Shown here piece after piece: positions 1-8,363 of a stretch of 57,947 nt of DNA. Both the position numbers and the translations under genes were made by a program. The stretch's first letter is position 1, and each line of letters opens with the position of its first letter. The DNA is from Armatimonadota bacterium (lineage in GTDB: Bacteria > Armatimonadota > UBA5829 > JAUSEB01), in NCBI GenBank assembly GCA_030649165.1, contig JAUSGG010000161.1, positions 1 to 57,947 of the forward strand, in the 5' to 3' direction. The notes below the pieces were generated by a model. It did no database searches, had not been told where the DNA came from, and saw only the letters and a list, made by a program, of their open reading frames with translations.

Positions 1-32
1 GCCCTGGAGGACGTCATTCCGAGGAGGAACGA

Positions 33-82
33 CGAGGAATCTGCTTTTTCCGGAACTTGCCACAGCAAAAGCAGATTTCTCG
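33..82. repeat. Imperfect inverted repeat at left edge
   Basis: An arm reading CGAGGAATCTGCTTTT (33-48) is answered by AAAAGCAGATTTCTCG (67-82), so the stretch can fold into a long hairpin. No gene is seen between position 1 and the URO-D gene; the interval is filled with this hairpin and the repeats listed next. Function unknown. Confidence 0.7.
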
Positions 83-98
83 ACTCCGCTCCGCTCCG

Positions 99-200
99 CT
101 CCTAAGAAAGCGCCCCGTTTCGGGATTTCCGGGTTGGGACCCGAAGTTGTCCGCTATAGCACGCGTATGGCGCCCAACCCTCAAATCCCGAAACAACGGG
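99..200. repeat. Interspersed ~102-bp repeat with inverted ends (family A, copy 1)
   Basis: The ends are imperfect inverted repeats built on GTTTCGGGATTT and GGTTGGG at the left and CCCAACCC and AAATCCCGAAAC at the right. A second copy with the same layout lies at 37739-37841. The conserved ends and diverged centre look like a small non-autonomous element, but no transposase is present in the window. Confidence 0.8.
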
Positions 201-280
201 GTGGTTTCTTTCCGAAATAACCCCGCCTGCGGGGTCGGTTGCTCGAAACGAACACGTTGTTGGCTGGGGCCGCAATAGAG

Positions 281-338
281 AGAGTGGAGAGAGTGGAGGG
301 AGTGGAAGGAGTGGAAGGAGTGGAAGGAGTGGAGTGGG
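281..338. repeat. 9-bp tandem repeat (GAGTGGAAG type), about six units
   Basis: Six successive units of about 9 bp read GAGTGGAGA, GAGTGGAGG, GAGTGGAAG (three times) and GAGTGGAGT. The array lies between repeat family A and a family B hairpin, upstream of the URO-D gene. It is likely prone to copy-number change; no coding role is supported. Confidence 0.8.
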
Positions 339-340
339 GG

Positions 341-388
341 GGCAAAAGCCCCCTCTCCCTGGAAGGGAGAGGGTTGGGGTGAGGGTTG
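341..388. repeat. C-rich/G-rich hairpin repeat (family B)
   Basis: The core CCCTCTCCCTGGAAGGGAGAGGG is an inverted repeat, extended by TTGGGGTGAGGGTTGAA. Related copies occur near 4805-4880, 6828-6865, 11960-12030, 13504-13543, 17069-17106, 28206-28266, 31213-31335, 32731-32765, 42461-42496, 48891-48930, 51293-51335 and 53645-53682, all outside genes. Confidence 0.85.
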
Positions 389-484
389 AAGTCCGTGGAA
401 AGCAGCGAACTGAACTCCGACCGAATGGGGCGCAAGACGCAGGAGCTTGAGATCGGAGGCAGGAATGAAACAGAGGAAGACAGC

Positions 485-1615
485 TTGAACCGAAAGGCGA
501 TTGAATTGACCCGTAGACAACGAATGCTGGCGGCGATACGGCGCGAAGCGGTGGATTGCTGTCCGCGCGCTACCTATAACATTCACCCGTACACGGACAA
601 CGCGCATACGCGCGATCCTTCGTACGCGGAAATCCTGGAGTTGATCGCGGCTCACGCGGGCGTGGCTGCGAAGGTCGGCGCGTCCGGCGAGGGAGTCGCG
701 TTGTCGGAGACGGCGCCGGGCGTAGTGGAGACAAGCTCCGCCGACGATGGCGAAATGACGGTCCTGAACACCGTCCTGCACACCCCCAGAGGCGATTTGA
801 CCAGCGTCTACCGCGGTGAGCCGGGCAAGCCGGGGAGGCAGACCAAAAGCCTCGTTGAGTCGGATGACGATATCGAGAAGTTCCTCTCGTTGCCGTACGA
901 GCCGCCGGAGTACGACGTGACGGCGGTGACGACTCTGTGCGAAGCCGTCGGCGACAGGGGGCTCGTGTTTGTCTATATGTCCGCGCCCGTGGAGCACGTG
1001 GTTCCTCTCTTCAACTACGAGGATTTCTGCGTGCGCGCGCTGACCGACCTCCAGACTGTCAAGCGCATGATGGACTGGACGTTCGAGCGCTGTTTCAATA
1101 ATGCGCGTCTGCTCGCGCGAGCGTGCTCCGGCCTGGATTGCGTTTTTCACGTCGTCGGGCCGGAATACGTCACGCCTCCGATGATCGCGCCGCGGCTGTT
1201 TGGCGAGCTCGTCACTCCACACCTGCGCCGGCTCGTGGAAGTGGCCCACGAAGCGGGTTTTCCCGTGGTTGTCCATTGCCACGGACGGGTGCGCGACGCC
1301 GTGCCGGAACTGATCGCGGCGGGCGTTGACGCGCTGGAGCCTATCGAGCCGATTCCGCAGGGGGATATCGACCTGGCGGAGCTTCTCGACACGTACGGCA
1401 GCGACATCTCATTCATGGGGCACGTGCAGGACCAGGAGTTCTACACGGCCGCGCCGGGACATTTCACCAGGTGGGTAGAGTCAGTAGCCCGCGCTGTCAA
1501 CGGACGCTCCGGCTACATTATGAGCCCCACGTGCACGCCGTTCGATTTCCCCTGCACGGACACTTACCGAAAGAACTACGTGGAATGGCTCGAGGCGGCG
1601 GAGAGGATTCTCTAG
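485..1615 (+). CDS. Uroporphyrinogen decarboxylase (URO-D) family protein, probably not HemE
   Basis: The predicted 376-aa protein looks like a member of the broad URO-D/methyltransferase TIM-barrel family. Family-like features are the opening RQRMLAAIRRE, a middle stretch with VVHCHGRV, and a C-terminal segment with FMGHVQDQEF and SGYIMSPTCTPFD. It lacks the HemE-type GRYLPEY-like opening, so haem synthesis is not supported. Many such homologues act in corrinoid-dependent methyl transfer or are uncharacterised. I chose TTG at 485 because GAGGAAG lies just upstream and the family usually begins close to the RML motif. ATG at 386 is in frame, but it lies inside a family B repeat tail. The gene is alone on this strand and converges on pgeF. 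Confidence 0.8.
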   Translation: MNRKAIELTRRQRMLAAIRREAVDCCPRATYNIHPYTDNAHTRDPSYAEILELIAAHAGVAAKVGASGEGVALSETAPGVVETSSADDGEMTVLNTVLHTPRGDLTSVYRGEPGKPGRQTKSLVESDDDIEKFLSLPYEPPEYDVTAVTTLCEAVGDRGLVFVYMSAPVEHVVPLFNYEDFCVRALTDLQTVKRMMDWTFERCFNNARLLARACSGLDCVFHVVGPEYVTPPMIAPRLFGELVTPHLRRLVEVAHEAGFPVVVHCHGRVRDAVPELIAAGVDALEPIEPIPQGDIDLAELLDTYGSDISFMGHVQDQEFYTAAPGHFTRWVESVARAVNGRSGYIMSPTCTPFDFPCTDTYRKNYVEWLEAAERIL

Positions 1616-1639
1616 GGTTTTAGGGTTCTGAGGGCCTCC

Positions 1640-1672
1640 ACCGTTCACTGTTCACCGCTCACCGCTCACTCG
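1640..1672. repeat. Heptanucleotide tandem array (GTGAGCG/GTGAACA type)
   Basis: Read on the minus strand the array is GTGAGCGGTGAGCGGTGAAC and continues with the same 7-base period. It lies between the convergent URO-D and pgeF genes and supplies the pgeF stop codon. Related arrays are at 4714-4803, 28016-28034, 32662-32730, 36541-36625, 37843-37876 and 42592-42655. Confidence 0.8.
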
Positions 1673-2486
1673 TAATGGCCATTATCGCCGCCATGCGGCC
1701 TGTCCGGCCGTCGCGCCTGTAGCTGAAGAAGTCTTGCTCGTTACACGCGGTGCACCGAAGGCAAATCGCGATCCGTTCTTCCGGCACTCCCGCTTTGCGC
1801 AGAAGACACCAGTTGGCCACCTGTAGGTCGACCTTGAACTTGCCGCCCGATCCGCGCGTGATTGGACGCTGGTCGTCGCAGCATTTCCACACCGCCTCTG
1901 CCACATCGATCCCCACGTCGTAGCAGCAGCGTCCTATCGCTGGTCCGATTGCCGCCTGGCAGTCCCGCGGTTCTGTGCCAAACTCTTCGGCCATCGTCCG
2001 GAGCGTTTCCGTCGCGACGTCCGCGGCGGAGCCCTTCCAGCCGGCGTGAGCAAGCCCTATCGCTCTATGTGCGGGATCGACGATGTACACAGGAGCGCAG
2101 TCAGCGAAGAACAACCCCAGCGCAACGCCCGATATATTCGTCACCATCGCGTCCGCGCCCTCGATCGCGGCGGCAAGATCCCGCGAGCCCGCGCCGGCGT
2201 CGTCATGGCCGATCACCGCTACACGGCAGCCGTGGACTTGCTCGACTGTTGTCAGGTTTCCGATATCGAGCCCAAGCGCGCGCAGACACCGCTCACGGTT
2301 TTCCAAAACCAGTTCCCGGCGGTCGTCAACGTGCAGACCGAGGTTGAGAGATTCAAATGGAGAAGAGCTTGCGCCCCCGATGCGCGTTGTGAAGCCGTGG
2401 GTTACGAATCCGGTCTGTTCAAGGTTCCAGGCTTTGTAGAAGGTGAGCCCCGCGGAGTCCCATCTATGCCAACTGCGCAATTCCAT
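1659..2486 (-). CDS. pgeF: PgeF/YfiH family protein (laccase-domain, peptidoglycan editing factor)
   Basis: This 275-aa protein has the hallmarks of the YfiH/PgeF family. They are VEQVHG, the metal-site stretch FFADCAPVYIVDP followed by AHAGWKG, and the AIGPAIGRCCYDVG segment, ending with FFSYRRDGRTGRMAA. In characterised members the conserved His-Cys-His set binds zinc or copper, and purine nucleoside phosphorylase or polyphenol oxidase activity has been reported. The name PgeF comes from a role in keeping wrong amino acids out of peptidoglycan stems. The length is normal. It is the last gene of the long minus-strand run, 11 bp after the phosphoesterase gene. Its stop codon lies inside a heptanucleotide array. 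Confidence 0.92.
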   Translation of the reverse strand: MELRSWHRWDSAGLTFYKAWNLEQTGFVTHGFTTRIGGASSSPFESLNLGLHVDDRRELVLENRERCLRALGLDIGNLTTVEQVHGCRVAVIGHDDAGAGSRDLAAAIEGADAMVTNISGVALGLFFADCAPVYIVDPAHRAIGLAHAGWKGSAADVATETLRTMAEEFGTEPRDCQAAIGPAIGRCCYDVGIDVAEAVWKCCDDQRPITRGSGGKFKVDLQVANWCLLRKAGVPEERIAICLRCTACNEQDFFSYRRDGRTGRMAAIMAITSER

Positions 2487-2497
2487 AGGCTTCGTAG

Positions 2498-3058
2498 TTA
2501 CCAGCCAAGCTCGAATAGGACCGTCCCATCCTCGATACTGAGAACTCGGATGCCCTCATTGGTGATGATCCCGATGCTCCCGATCAGTTTGCCGTCCTTC
2601 TCGAACTTCGGAATGGCGGCGCTGCCCGGGTTCAACAGCACAACCCCCTCCACCCTCTCCAGAGAAGGAATATGAGTATGTCCTGAGACGAACACCGAAG
2701 CCCCGTACTTCTTTCCAAGGCGGACCATCGCGTCGCGGTCGGTCAAATGCCCGTGTCCTACGACAATGCGCGTATTCCCATGCTGCACGAGCGCGTACGG
2801 CGACTGAACGGGGACCTGCAGCAGCTCTTCGTATACCTCCGAATCGCAGTTGCCGCGCGCGATTATGACGGGAATCGGGCTCTCGTTGATCAGCCTCGCC
2901 AGTTCCGGCAAATCGTATTCGCGGTCCGGGCGCAGCCGGGGCGGGTGATAAAGCACGTCGCCGGCGTGGACTATCAGATCCGCGCCCTCGAACAGCCGCA
3001 TCGCCTTATGCCACGCCTCCGGCGCTCCGTGCGTATCGCTGATCGCGCCGATCTTCAA
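2498..3058 (-). CDS. YfcE/MJ0936-type metallophosphoesterase
   Basis: The 186-aa protein carries the ordered metal-binding motifs of calcineurin-like phosphoesterases. These are SDTHG near residue 7, HAGDV, RGNCD, VGHGHLTD and SGHTHIP, followed by NPGSAAIPKF. This arrangement matches the YfcE subgroup, which are manganese-dependent phosphodiesterases with broad activity in vitro and unclear physiological substrates. It lies 8 bp downstream of the HtrA gene and 11 bp upstream of pgeF, so cotranscription is likely. No signal peptide is visible, so it is probably cytoplasmic. Confidence 0.9.
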   Translation of the reverse strand: MKIGAISDTHGAPEAWHKAMRLFEGADLIVHAGDVLYHPPRLRPDREYDLPELARLINESPIPVIIARGNCDSEVYEELLQVPVQSPYALVQHGNTRIVVGHGHLTDRDAMVRLGKKYGASVFVSGHTHIPSLERVEGVVLLNPGSAAIPKFEKDGKLIGSIGIITNEGIRVLSIEDGTVLFELGW

Positions 3059-3066
3059 TCCGGCTC

Positions 3067-4212
3067 CTATCCCACTCCGGGCGGCATCTCGCCAAGCGTG
3101 ACGCCTGTCAGCCGCCTCTGGCCGCCGCGCCAGATGAGGAGTAGTATCTTCTGGCCAGCCTTTTGCTTTCGGATTTCATCGGCGACGGTCTTATCGCTTT
3201 TCACTCGTCGCTTGTTGATTTCCAGTATGACGTCGTAGGGCCGGATACCCGCCTTTTCCGCGGGGCTGCCCGGGACGACCTGGGATACGATCACTCCACC
3301 CGAAGGAGGCTCCGGGCCCTGAGAGGCGAGAGCCTGTCTGATATTCTCCGTAACGGGGGTGTAGTAGATGCCAAGCCACGGACGGACGACGCGACCCTTG
3401 GAAATGAGCTGGTCGGCTATCTTCTTGGCCGTATTGCTCGGAATCGCGAACCCGATGCCGATATTCCCGCCACCAGGGCTGGTTGAGGCAATAGCAGTGT
3501 TGATTCCGATCACGGCGCCGTTGAGATCTGCAAGCGCGCCGCCGCTGTTGCCGCGGTTGATCGCCGCGTCGGTCTGGATGGCGTTTTCCAGGGTCCTGCC
3601 CCCGATCTCCAGAGCGCGCTGCGTGGCGCTGACGACTCCGACCGTAACTGTGGGACCGAGACCGAGCGCGTTGCCTATCGCCAAGACCCAGTCCCCGACG
3701 ACCAGATTGTCGGAATCGCCGAACCTCGCCGCCGGCAGACTGCGCGCATTGATCCTGATGACGGCCAGATCGCTGCTTGCGTCCGTCCCGACGACTTTAC
3801 CCGAGTATTTCCTCCCGTCGTGCAGCGTCACTGTCATGGACTGCGCATCCGCCACGACGTGGTTATTGGTCAAAATGTACCCGTCCGACCTGATGATCAC
3901 CCCGGACGCCGTCCCCTGAACGGGAACCGCGGGCGGCGCTTCTCCGAACGGGAACCCAAAGATATCGAACGGAAATCCCGGCGCGCGCGCCTGGCCGCGA
4001 GTGTCGATGTTCACGACCTCCGGAGCGACTACCGCGGCCGCTTGCGATACGGTCTTGCTGCCGGCGGACGCTATGGGTGGCGCCGGCCTGACCGACACGG
4101 GCTGCATCGGCGCCGAGGCGCCGATCGGAAACCCGTAGAACTGTCGCAAAACAAGCGCGCAGACGATAAAACCGAGCACGAATGCGAGCACGTGAGGTAT
4201 GGTTTTCTTCAT
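3067..4212 (-). CDS. HtrA/DegP-type trypsin-like serine protease with one PDZ domain
   Basis: The 381-aa protein begins with an uncleaved signal or membrane anchor (residues 5-27, a hydrophobic run after MKK) and a Pro/Ala-rich linker. The trypsin-like domain follows with a complete triad: His118 in TNNHVVAD, Asp148 in SSDLAVIR and Ser223 in RGNSGGAL. A single PDZ domain occupies roughly residues 275-365, with GGVIVSQVVPGSPAEKAG. By family it should degrade or chaperone misfolded envelope proteins. The DegS-like size with one PDZ suggests a membrane-tethered form. It follows ribH by 7 bp and precedes the phosphoesterase gene. Confidence 0.95.
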   Translation of the reverse strand: MKKTIPHVLAFVLGFIVCALVLRQFYGFPIGASAPMQPVSVRPAPPIASAGSKTVSQAAAVVAPEVVNIDTRGQARAPGFPFDIFGFPFGEAPPAVPVQGTASGVIIRSDGYILTNNHVVADAQSMTVTLHDGRKYSGKVVGTDASSDLAVIRINARSLPAARFGDSDNLVVGDWVLAIGNALGLGPTVTVGVVSATQRALEIGGRTLENAIQTDAAINRGNSGGALADLNGAVIGINTAIASTSPGGGNIGIGFAIPSNTAKKIADQLISKGRVVRPWLGIYYTPVTENIRQALASQGPEPPSGGVIVSQVVPGSPAEKAGIRPYDVILEINKRRVKSDKTVADEIRKQKAGQKILLLIWRGGQRRLTGVTLGEMPPGVG

Positions 4213-4219
4213 TCTATAT

Positions 4220-4690
4220 CTAAACTCCCATCTCGCGGAGCAGGTTTGCCATCTCGATGGCCGCTTCCGCGGCCTGGTAGCCCTTATTCCCGGCCTTGGT
4301 TCCTGACCGCTCGATCGCCTGCTCCAGGTTGTCAGTTGTTATTACCCCGTAAAGGGTCGGAATTCCGCTTGCAAGCCCTACCTGAGCAATGCCTTTGGTG
4401 ACCTCTCCCGCGATATAGTCGAAGTGCGGGGTCGAGCCGCGTATCAACGCGCCCAGGCAGATAATAGCGTTGTACTTCCCGGACAAGGCCATCTTCTGCG
4501 CCACGAGCGGTATCTCGAACGTGCCGGGCGTCCAGCACACGTCGATGCTCTCCTCGTCCGCGCCGTGGCGCCGCAGACCGTCCATCGCGCCCTCCAGCAG
4601 TTTCCCCGTGAAGAACTCATTGAACCTGCTCACGACTACGCCGAACTTCAAGCCGGCGGCCAAGAGCTTGCCCTGGTATGTCTTTGCCAT
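4220..4690 (-). CDS. ribH: 6,7-dimethyl-8-ribityllumazine synthase
   Basis: The 156-aa protein matches lumazine synthase. It has [11 protein letters not shown] at the N-terminus, [28 protein letters not shown] and the C-terminal [17 protein letters not shown]. It condenses 5-amino-6-ribitylaminouracil with 3,4-dihydroxybutanone phosphate, the penultimate riboflavin step. Length and active-site segments are normal. A strong GGGAGG Shine-Dalgarno stands about 8 bases before the ATG. A 227-bp spacer holding a heptad array and a family B hairpin separates it from ribBA, so expression may be partly uncoupled from the rest of the rib operon. Confidence 0.96.
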   Translation of the reverse strand: MAKTYQGKLLAAGLKFGVVVSRFNEFFTGKLLEGAMDGLRRHGADEESIDVCWTPGTFEIPLVAQKMALSGKYNAIICLGALIRGSTPHFDYIAGEVTKGIAQVGLASGIPTLYGVITTDNLEQAIERSGTKAGNKGYQAAEAAIEMANLLREMGV

Positions 4691-4713
4691 TTTCCTTTTC
4701 CTCCCTTAAGAGT

Positions 4714-4803
4714 TATCAGTGATCAGTGATCAGTGATCGGTGAACAGTGATCAGTAAACAGTGATCGGTGAACAGTGATCGGTGAACAGTGATCAGTAAA
4801 CAG
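4714..4803. repeat. Heptanucleotide tandem array (GTGATCA/GTGAACA), about 13 units
   Basis: About 90 bp repeat with a 7-base period, alternating CAGTGAT, CAGTGAA and CGGTGAA units. It is the longest of the heptad arrays in the window. Units containing TGATCA are self-complementary. The array sits between ribBA and ribH on the noncoding spacer, next to a double family B hairpin (about 4805-4880). Confidence 0.9.
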
Positions 4804-4917
4804 AACCTCCCCCTGGCCCTCTCCTAAGAGGAGGGGGGACTTGGCTCCCTCCCCTTTCAGGGGAGGGTTGGGGAGGGGTCTCTCTGAACACTCAACCTTC
4901 AACTTCCCCATCACCCA

Positions 4918-6165
4918 TCAACTGTCTTTCATGCCTTTTGGGTCGAACAGTTCCTCAGCCAGCAAATGTCCCATCTTATCTCGCTTTGTGCGCAGGTAGC
5001 GGCGGTTGGCCGAAGTCGGTTCCACAACCAGCGGCACGCGCTCCACTATCTCCAGATCGAAACCCGCCAGCGCGACGTACTTGGCCGGATTATTGGTCAT
5101 CAGCCGGATCTTCTTCAGTCCCAGGTCAACCAGAACCTGCGCGCCGATGCTGTAGTCGCGCATGTCCGGCGGGAAACCCAGAAGCACGTTCGCCTCCACC
5201 GTATCCGCGCCGTGGTCCTGCAGCATATATGCTTTCAGTTTATTCACCAGCCCTATGCCGCGTCCCTCCTGGTGGATATACAGCAGAACGCCGCGGCCTT
5301 CGTCGGCTATGGCTTTCATGGCGAGCCGGAGCTGCTGGCCGCAATCGCACCGGAGGGAGCCGAGGACGTCGCCCGTAAGGCATCCCGAATGGATTCGCAC
5401 CAGCGCCGGCTTGCCGTCGGCCACGTCGCCCATCACCATAGCGATGTAGGGATTTGCCTCCACGGACGCGCTGTAGCCGTGGGCAATGAACTCGCCGAAC
5501 TCCGTCGGAAGCTTGGTGGTCACGAACCGCGTGACCAGCTTCTCGGTGTGACGGCGGAACTTGATGAGGTCGGCGATCGTTATCATCTTCATGCCGAATT
5601 GGCGCGCCAGCTTCTGCAGTTCGGGCACGCGGGCCATAGTCCCGTCCTCGTTCAGTATTTCGCACAGCGCCCCGCTGGGCCGCAGCCCCGCCAGTTTCAC
5701 CAGATCGACCACTGCTTCCGTGTGCCCCGCCCGGACCAGCACGCCGCCGTCCTCCGCGCGCAGGGGGAAAACGTGACCCGGCCTGCAGAAGTCCTCCGAA
5801 CCGGAATCCGGATTGGCAAAGGTCTTTATAGTCTGCGCGCGGTCGTGGGCCGATATTCCGGTCGTGGTCCCGTGCGCCGCGTCGACGCTTATCGTAAAAG
5901 GCGTGCCCATCTTCGACGTGTTGTTCTCGACCATCATCGGCAGCCCAAGTTCGTGGAGCCGTTGCGCGGTGGTCGGAATGCAGATCATCCCCCGCCCGTG
6001 ACGCGCCATGAAGTTTATCGCCTCGGGCGTGGCCTTCTCCGCCGCCATGATGAAGTCGCCCTCGTTCTCGCGGTCCTCATCATCGACGACTATAACCATC
6101 TTGCCGTCACTTATGTCCTGGACGGCTTCCGGTATGGTGCTGAAACGAAAGTCTTCCGACATCAC
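4918..6165 (-). CDS. ribBA: Bifunctional 3,4-dihydroxy-2-butanone 4-phosphate synthase / GTP cyclohydrolase II
   Basis: The 415-aa fusion has an N-terminal DHBP synthase half (about residues 1-200) with [10 protein letters not shown] at 28-37 and [13 protein letters not shown]. The C-terminal GTP cyclohydrolase II half has the zinc ligands in [15 protein letters not shown], then [12 protein letters not shown]-like [12 protein letters not shown] and LMTNNPAKY. It starts both branches of riboflavin synthesis, from ribulose 5-phosphate and from GTP. All key motifs of both halves are present, so both activities are expected. It overlaps the end of ribE by 4 bp, which suggests translational coupling. 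Confidence 0.97.
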   Translation of the reverse strand: MMSEDFRFSTIPEAVQDISDGKMVIVVDDEDRENEGDFIMAAEKATPEAINFMARHGRGMICIPTTAQRLHELGLPMMVENNTSKMGTPFTISVDAAHGTTTGISAHDRAQTIKTFANPDSGSEDFCRPGHVFPLRAEDGGVLVRAGHTEAVVDLVKLAGLRPSGALCEILNEDGTMARVPELQKLARQFGMKMITIADLIKFRRHTEKLVTRFVTTKLPTEFGEFIAHGYSASVEANPYIAMVMGDVADGKPALVRIHSGCLTGDVLGSLRCDCGQQLRLAMKAIADEGRGVLLYIHQEGRGIGLVNKLKAYMLQDHGADTVEANVLLGFPPDMRDYSIGAQVLVDLGLKKIRLMTNNPAKYVALAGFDLEIVERVPLVVEPTSANRRYLRTKRDKMGHLLAEELFDPKGMKDS

Positions 6166-6824
6166 ATGAACCCGGACTCACGGAGCAAATCCTCCGTAAG
6201 CTCCTTCTGCGTCCGCGGTCGCCCCCTCAGAAGCGCCTGCGCGTATTTACCAAGTATGTCCGTCTCCAGGTTGACGCTGTCCCCCGGCTTTGCGGAGCCC
6301 AGCGTCGTATTCTCTAACGTGTGCGGGATTATGGCGACAGTGAACCCTTCCCCGCGCCTGCGCGCCACCGTCAGGCTGATTCCGTCAACCGCTATGGAGC
6401 CTTTCGGAACGATCAGCTCCAGGACCTCCCGCGGGGCCGATATTTCCACCTCTGTTGCACCGCCGCTCCGGTGGATCCGCGAAATCCGGCCAACTCCATC
6501 GACGTGCCCCTGCACGAAGTGTCCGCCCAACCTGCCATCGGCTCTCAGAGCGCGTTCGATATTGACACGTTCGCCCACGGCGAGGCGCGCCAGCGCGCTG
6601 CGGCTCAGGGTCTCCCGAACCACGTCAAATGCCGCTTCGGTTCCGCTTATGGCTACCACGGTCAAGCACACCCCGTTCACCGACACGCTTTCGCCGACGA
6701 CCAGTTCGGAGGCGATGTCGCCCAAATCCACCGTCAGCCGCGCCGCGCCGGCCCCCTGGCGGAGGTCCTTGACTGTGCCGATTTGCTCGATCAATCCTGT
6801 AAACAAAGCGAAACCCTGAAACAA
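6162..6824 (-). CDS. ribE: Riboflavin synthase, alpha subunit
   Basis: The protein (220 aa from TTG at 6824) has two lumazine-binding repeats. The first opens with [10 protein letters not shown] and the second lies around [12 protein letters not shown]. The family normally starts at MFTGLIE, so TTG at 6806 is a credible alternative start. The upstream TTG has an AGGAGG sequence about 11 bases before it, and that sequence is part of a family B repeat. The enzyme dismutates two lumazine molecules to riboflavin. It sits between ribD and ribBA in the rib operon; the 43-bp gap to ribD is filled by the repeat. Confidence 0.94.
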   Translation of the reverse strand: MFQGFALFTGLIEQIGTVKDLRQGAGAARLTVDLGDIASELVVGESVSVNGVCLTVVAISGTEAAFDVVRETLSRSALARLAVGERVNIERALRADGRLGGHFVQGHVDGVGRISRIHRSGGATEVEISAPREVLELIVPKGSIAVDGISLTVARRRGEGFTVAIIPHTLENTTLGSAKPGDSVNLETDILGKYAQALLRGRPRTQKELTEDLLRESGFM

Positions 6825-6826
6825 AG

Positions 6827-6865
6827 GTGATCCCCCCTCCTTTCAGGAGGGGGTTAGAGGTCATC
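6827..6865. repeat. Family B hairpin providing the ribE ribosome-binding site
   Basis: The hairpin CCCCCCTCC-TTTCA-GGAGGGGG fills the ribD-ribE spacer. On the minus strand it presents AAAGGAGGGGGG upstream of the ribE TTG start, so the repeat seems to supply the Shine-Dalgarno. In a stem, that site could be partly hidden. Confidence 0.65.
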
Positions 6866-6867
6866 TC

Positions 6868-7953
6868 TCAGCCCTCAGCCCTTATACTATACTCCGGCCG
6901 GGCGGTTATCATCACGTCTTCGCCGCACCTGCGGGCTTTCAGGTCCGTCAGCCGCAGCGCTCCGGCCATCGTGGCGGTCCCGCGTCCTTCGACGGGAGTT
7001 TTCGCCGCGCGCCCACCTATTATCTTCGGCGCAACGAACACTACCACCTTGTCAACCAATCGAGCTTCCAGAGCGCCGGCGTTCAACTCGCCGCCGCCCT
7101 CCAGAAGTATGTCGATCATTCCCAGTTCCGCCAGCGACCGGAACAGCGCGGCCAAGTCCACAAGCCCGTCCTTCTCGTCGACAACTAATATACGGGATCC
7201 CGCCGCCTCCAGTTTCCGGACGTCGGCCTCGGCGGCCGACCTGGTAGTTGCGATAATCGCTGGCCCCCCGTCCGATTGGAAGATTCGCGCGTCCGGGGAT
7301 ATGCGCGCGCTCTCGTCCACGATTATCCTCGCCGGCTGCCATTTCGGCCTCCCGTGCCTCGCCGTAAGCTGGGGATCGTCCGCCAGCGCGGCGCCGGCGC
7401 CGACCACCACGGCGTCGGCTTTCGATCTCAGCCGGTGCGCGAGGCATCGGGACTGCTCTCCGCTCACCCACCTCGATTCGCCCGTGTGCGTGGCGATCTT
7501 TCCATCCAGGCTCATCGCCATCTTAAGCGTTACAAGCGGAAAGCCGGTCGTGATATATTTGATATAGGCTTCGTTCAGTGCGCGCGCTTCACGTTCCAAC
7601 ACGCCGACGAAGACTTCGATCCCCGCCTTGCGCAGCGCCGCCAGCCCCCGTCCCGCCACTTTCGGATTTGGGTCCGTCATCGCCGCGACCACTCGACTCA
7701 CGCCGGACTCTATCACGGTATCTACGCAGGGTGGAGTCCGGCCAAAGTGGCAGCAGGGCTCCAGCGTAACATAGAGCGCCGCCCCGCTTGCCTGTTCTCC
7801 CGCCCGGCGCAGCGCGAGGACCTCCGCGTGCGGCTCGCCCGCCTTGGGGTGAAAGCCCTGTCCCGCTACGACGCCGTCCTTGACGACCACCGCGCCGACC
7901 ATGGGGTTTGGGCTCGTTCGGCCTCGTCGGGCCAGCCGCAGGGCCAGGCGCAT
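6868..7953 (-). CDS. ribD: Bifunctional diaminohydroxyphosphoribosylaminopyrimidine deaminase / 5-amino-6-(5-phosphoribosylamino)uracil reductase
   Basis: The 361-aa protein has an N-terminal cytidine-deaminase-like zinc domain, with HAE at residues 42-44 and PCCHFGRTPPC at 66-76. A reductase domain (about 140-355) follows, with KMAMSLDGKIAT and LLEGGGELNAG. It carries out the second and third steps of the GTP branch of riboflavin synthesis. The ATG at 7953 is preceded by codons that would read DERY, a family-like extension, but no usable start was found further upstream. The first residues may therefore be slightly short. The gene starts 11 bp after the membrane-protein gene. Confidence 0.96.
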   Translation of the reverse strand: MRLALRLARRGRTSPNPMVGAVVVKDGVVAGQGFHPKAGEPHAEVLALRRAGEQASGAALYVTLEPCCHFGRTPPCVDTVIESGVSRVVAAMTDPNPKVAGRGLAALRKAGIEVFVGVLEREARALNEAYIKYITTGFPLVTLKMAMSLDGKIATHTGESRWVSGEQSRCLAHRLRSKADAVVVGAGAALADDPQLTARHGRPKWQPARIIVDESARISPDARIFQSDGGPAIIATTRSAAEADVRKLEAAGSRILVVDEKDGLVDLAALFRSLAELGMIDILLEGGGELNAGALEARLVDKVVVFVAPKIIGGRAAKTPVEGRGTATMAGALRLTDLKARRCGEDVMITARPEYSIRAEG

Positions 7954-7964
7954 GTATCTCTCGT

Positions 7965-8363
7965 CTATTGGCCTTGCCCGTCCTTCCTCTTCAGGTCGGA
8001 TACCATGCCTCTCCTGGCGTTTTTGCGGTCCTCTTTGTAAGACGTGAGGACTTCACGAATGTCCAGAAGAGCCAGGAGGACGAGGAGACACGCCAAGCCG
8101 AGCGCCAGCGACGCGTACACAATCGTCACTCCTATCATGTGCCGGTTTCTTACCAACGTATCGGTGTCGGATGTGAAAACGATGCCGAGGATGTTCCCCG
8201 CAAGAACGAGGCCGAGCAGGACGATAAGCGTGATCCCCGAGCTTATCCGCAGCAGCCTTTGGCGGGGCGAAATGCCGGCGTTGCCGCGTCGCCGGATTTG
8301 GTTCACCACGAGGTATCCGACGAAAAGTATCCCGATCAGCAGGATTATCCTGAAGATGTACAT
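7965..8363 (-). CDS. Small membrane protein of unknown function, about three membrane segments
   Basis: I do not recognise this 132-aa protein. It has three hydrophobic segments, around residues 3-20, 42-65 and 80-98. The loop between the first two is basic (RRRGN, RQRLLR), and the cytoplasmic-type C-terminus is Lys/Arg-rich (SYKEDRKNARRG). Its first 19 bp overlap the end of rpe, and ribD follows 11 bp later, so it is very likely a translated operon member. A helper role for the rib genes or the kinase locus cannot be claimed from sequence. Confidence 0.75.
   Translation of the reverse strand: MYIFRIILLIGILFVGYLVVNQIRRRGNAGISPRQRLLRISSGITLIVLLGLVLAGNILGIVFTSDTDTLVRNRHMIGVTIVYASLALGLACLLVLLALLDIREVLTSYKEDRKNARRGMVSDLKRKDGQGQ

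Noticed and set aside
14-1282. Long minus-strand open frame opposite the URO-D gene
   Set aside because: It overlaps a recognisable URO-D protein, has no family features and reads through noncoding repeats; GC-rich DNA often leaves the opposite strand open.
4966-6819. 617-codon plus-strand frame over ribBA and ribE
   Set aside because: It is antisense to two genes with complete catalytic motifs; no recognisable domain.
6810-6850. GGATCACCT-like match to the 16S rRNA 3' end near ribE
   Set aside because: The match is short and arises from the family B repeat; no rRNA gene features surround it.
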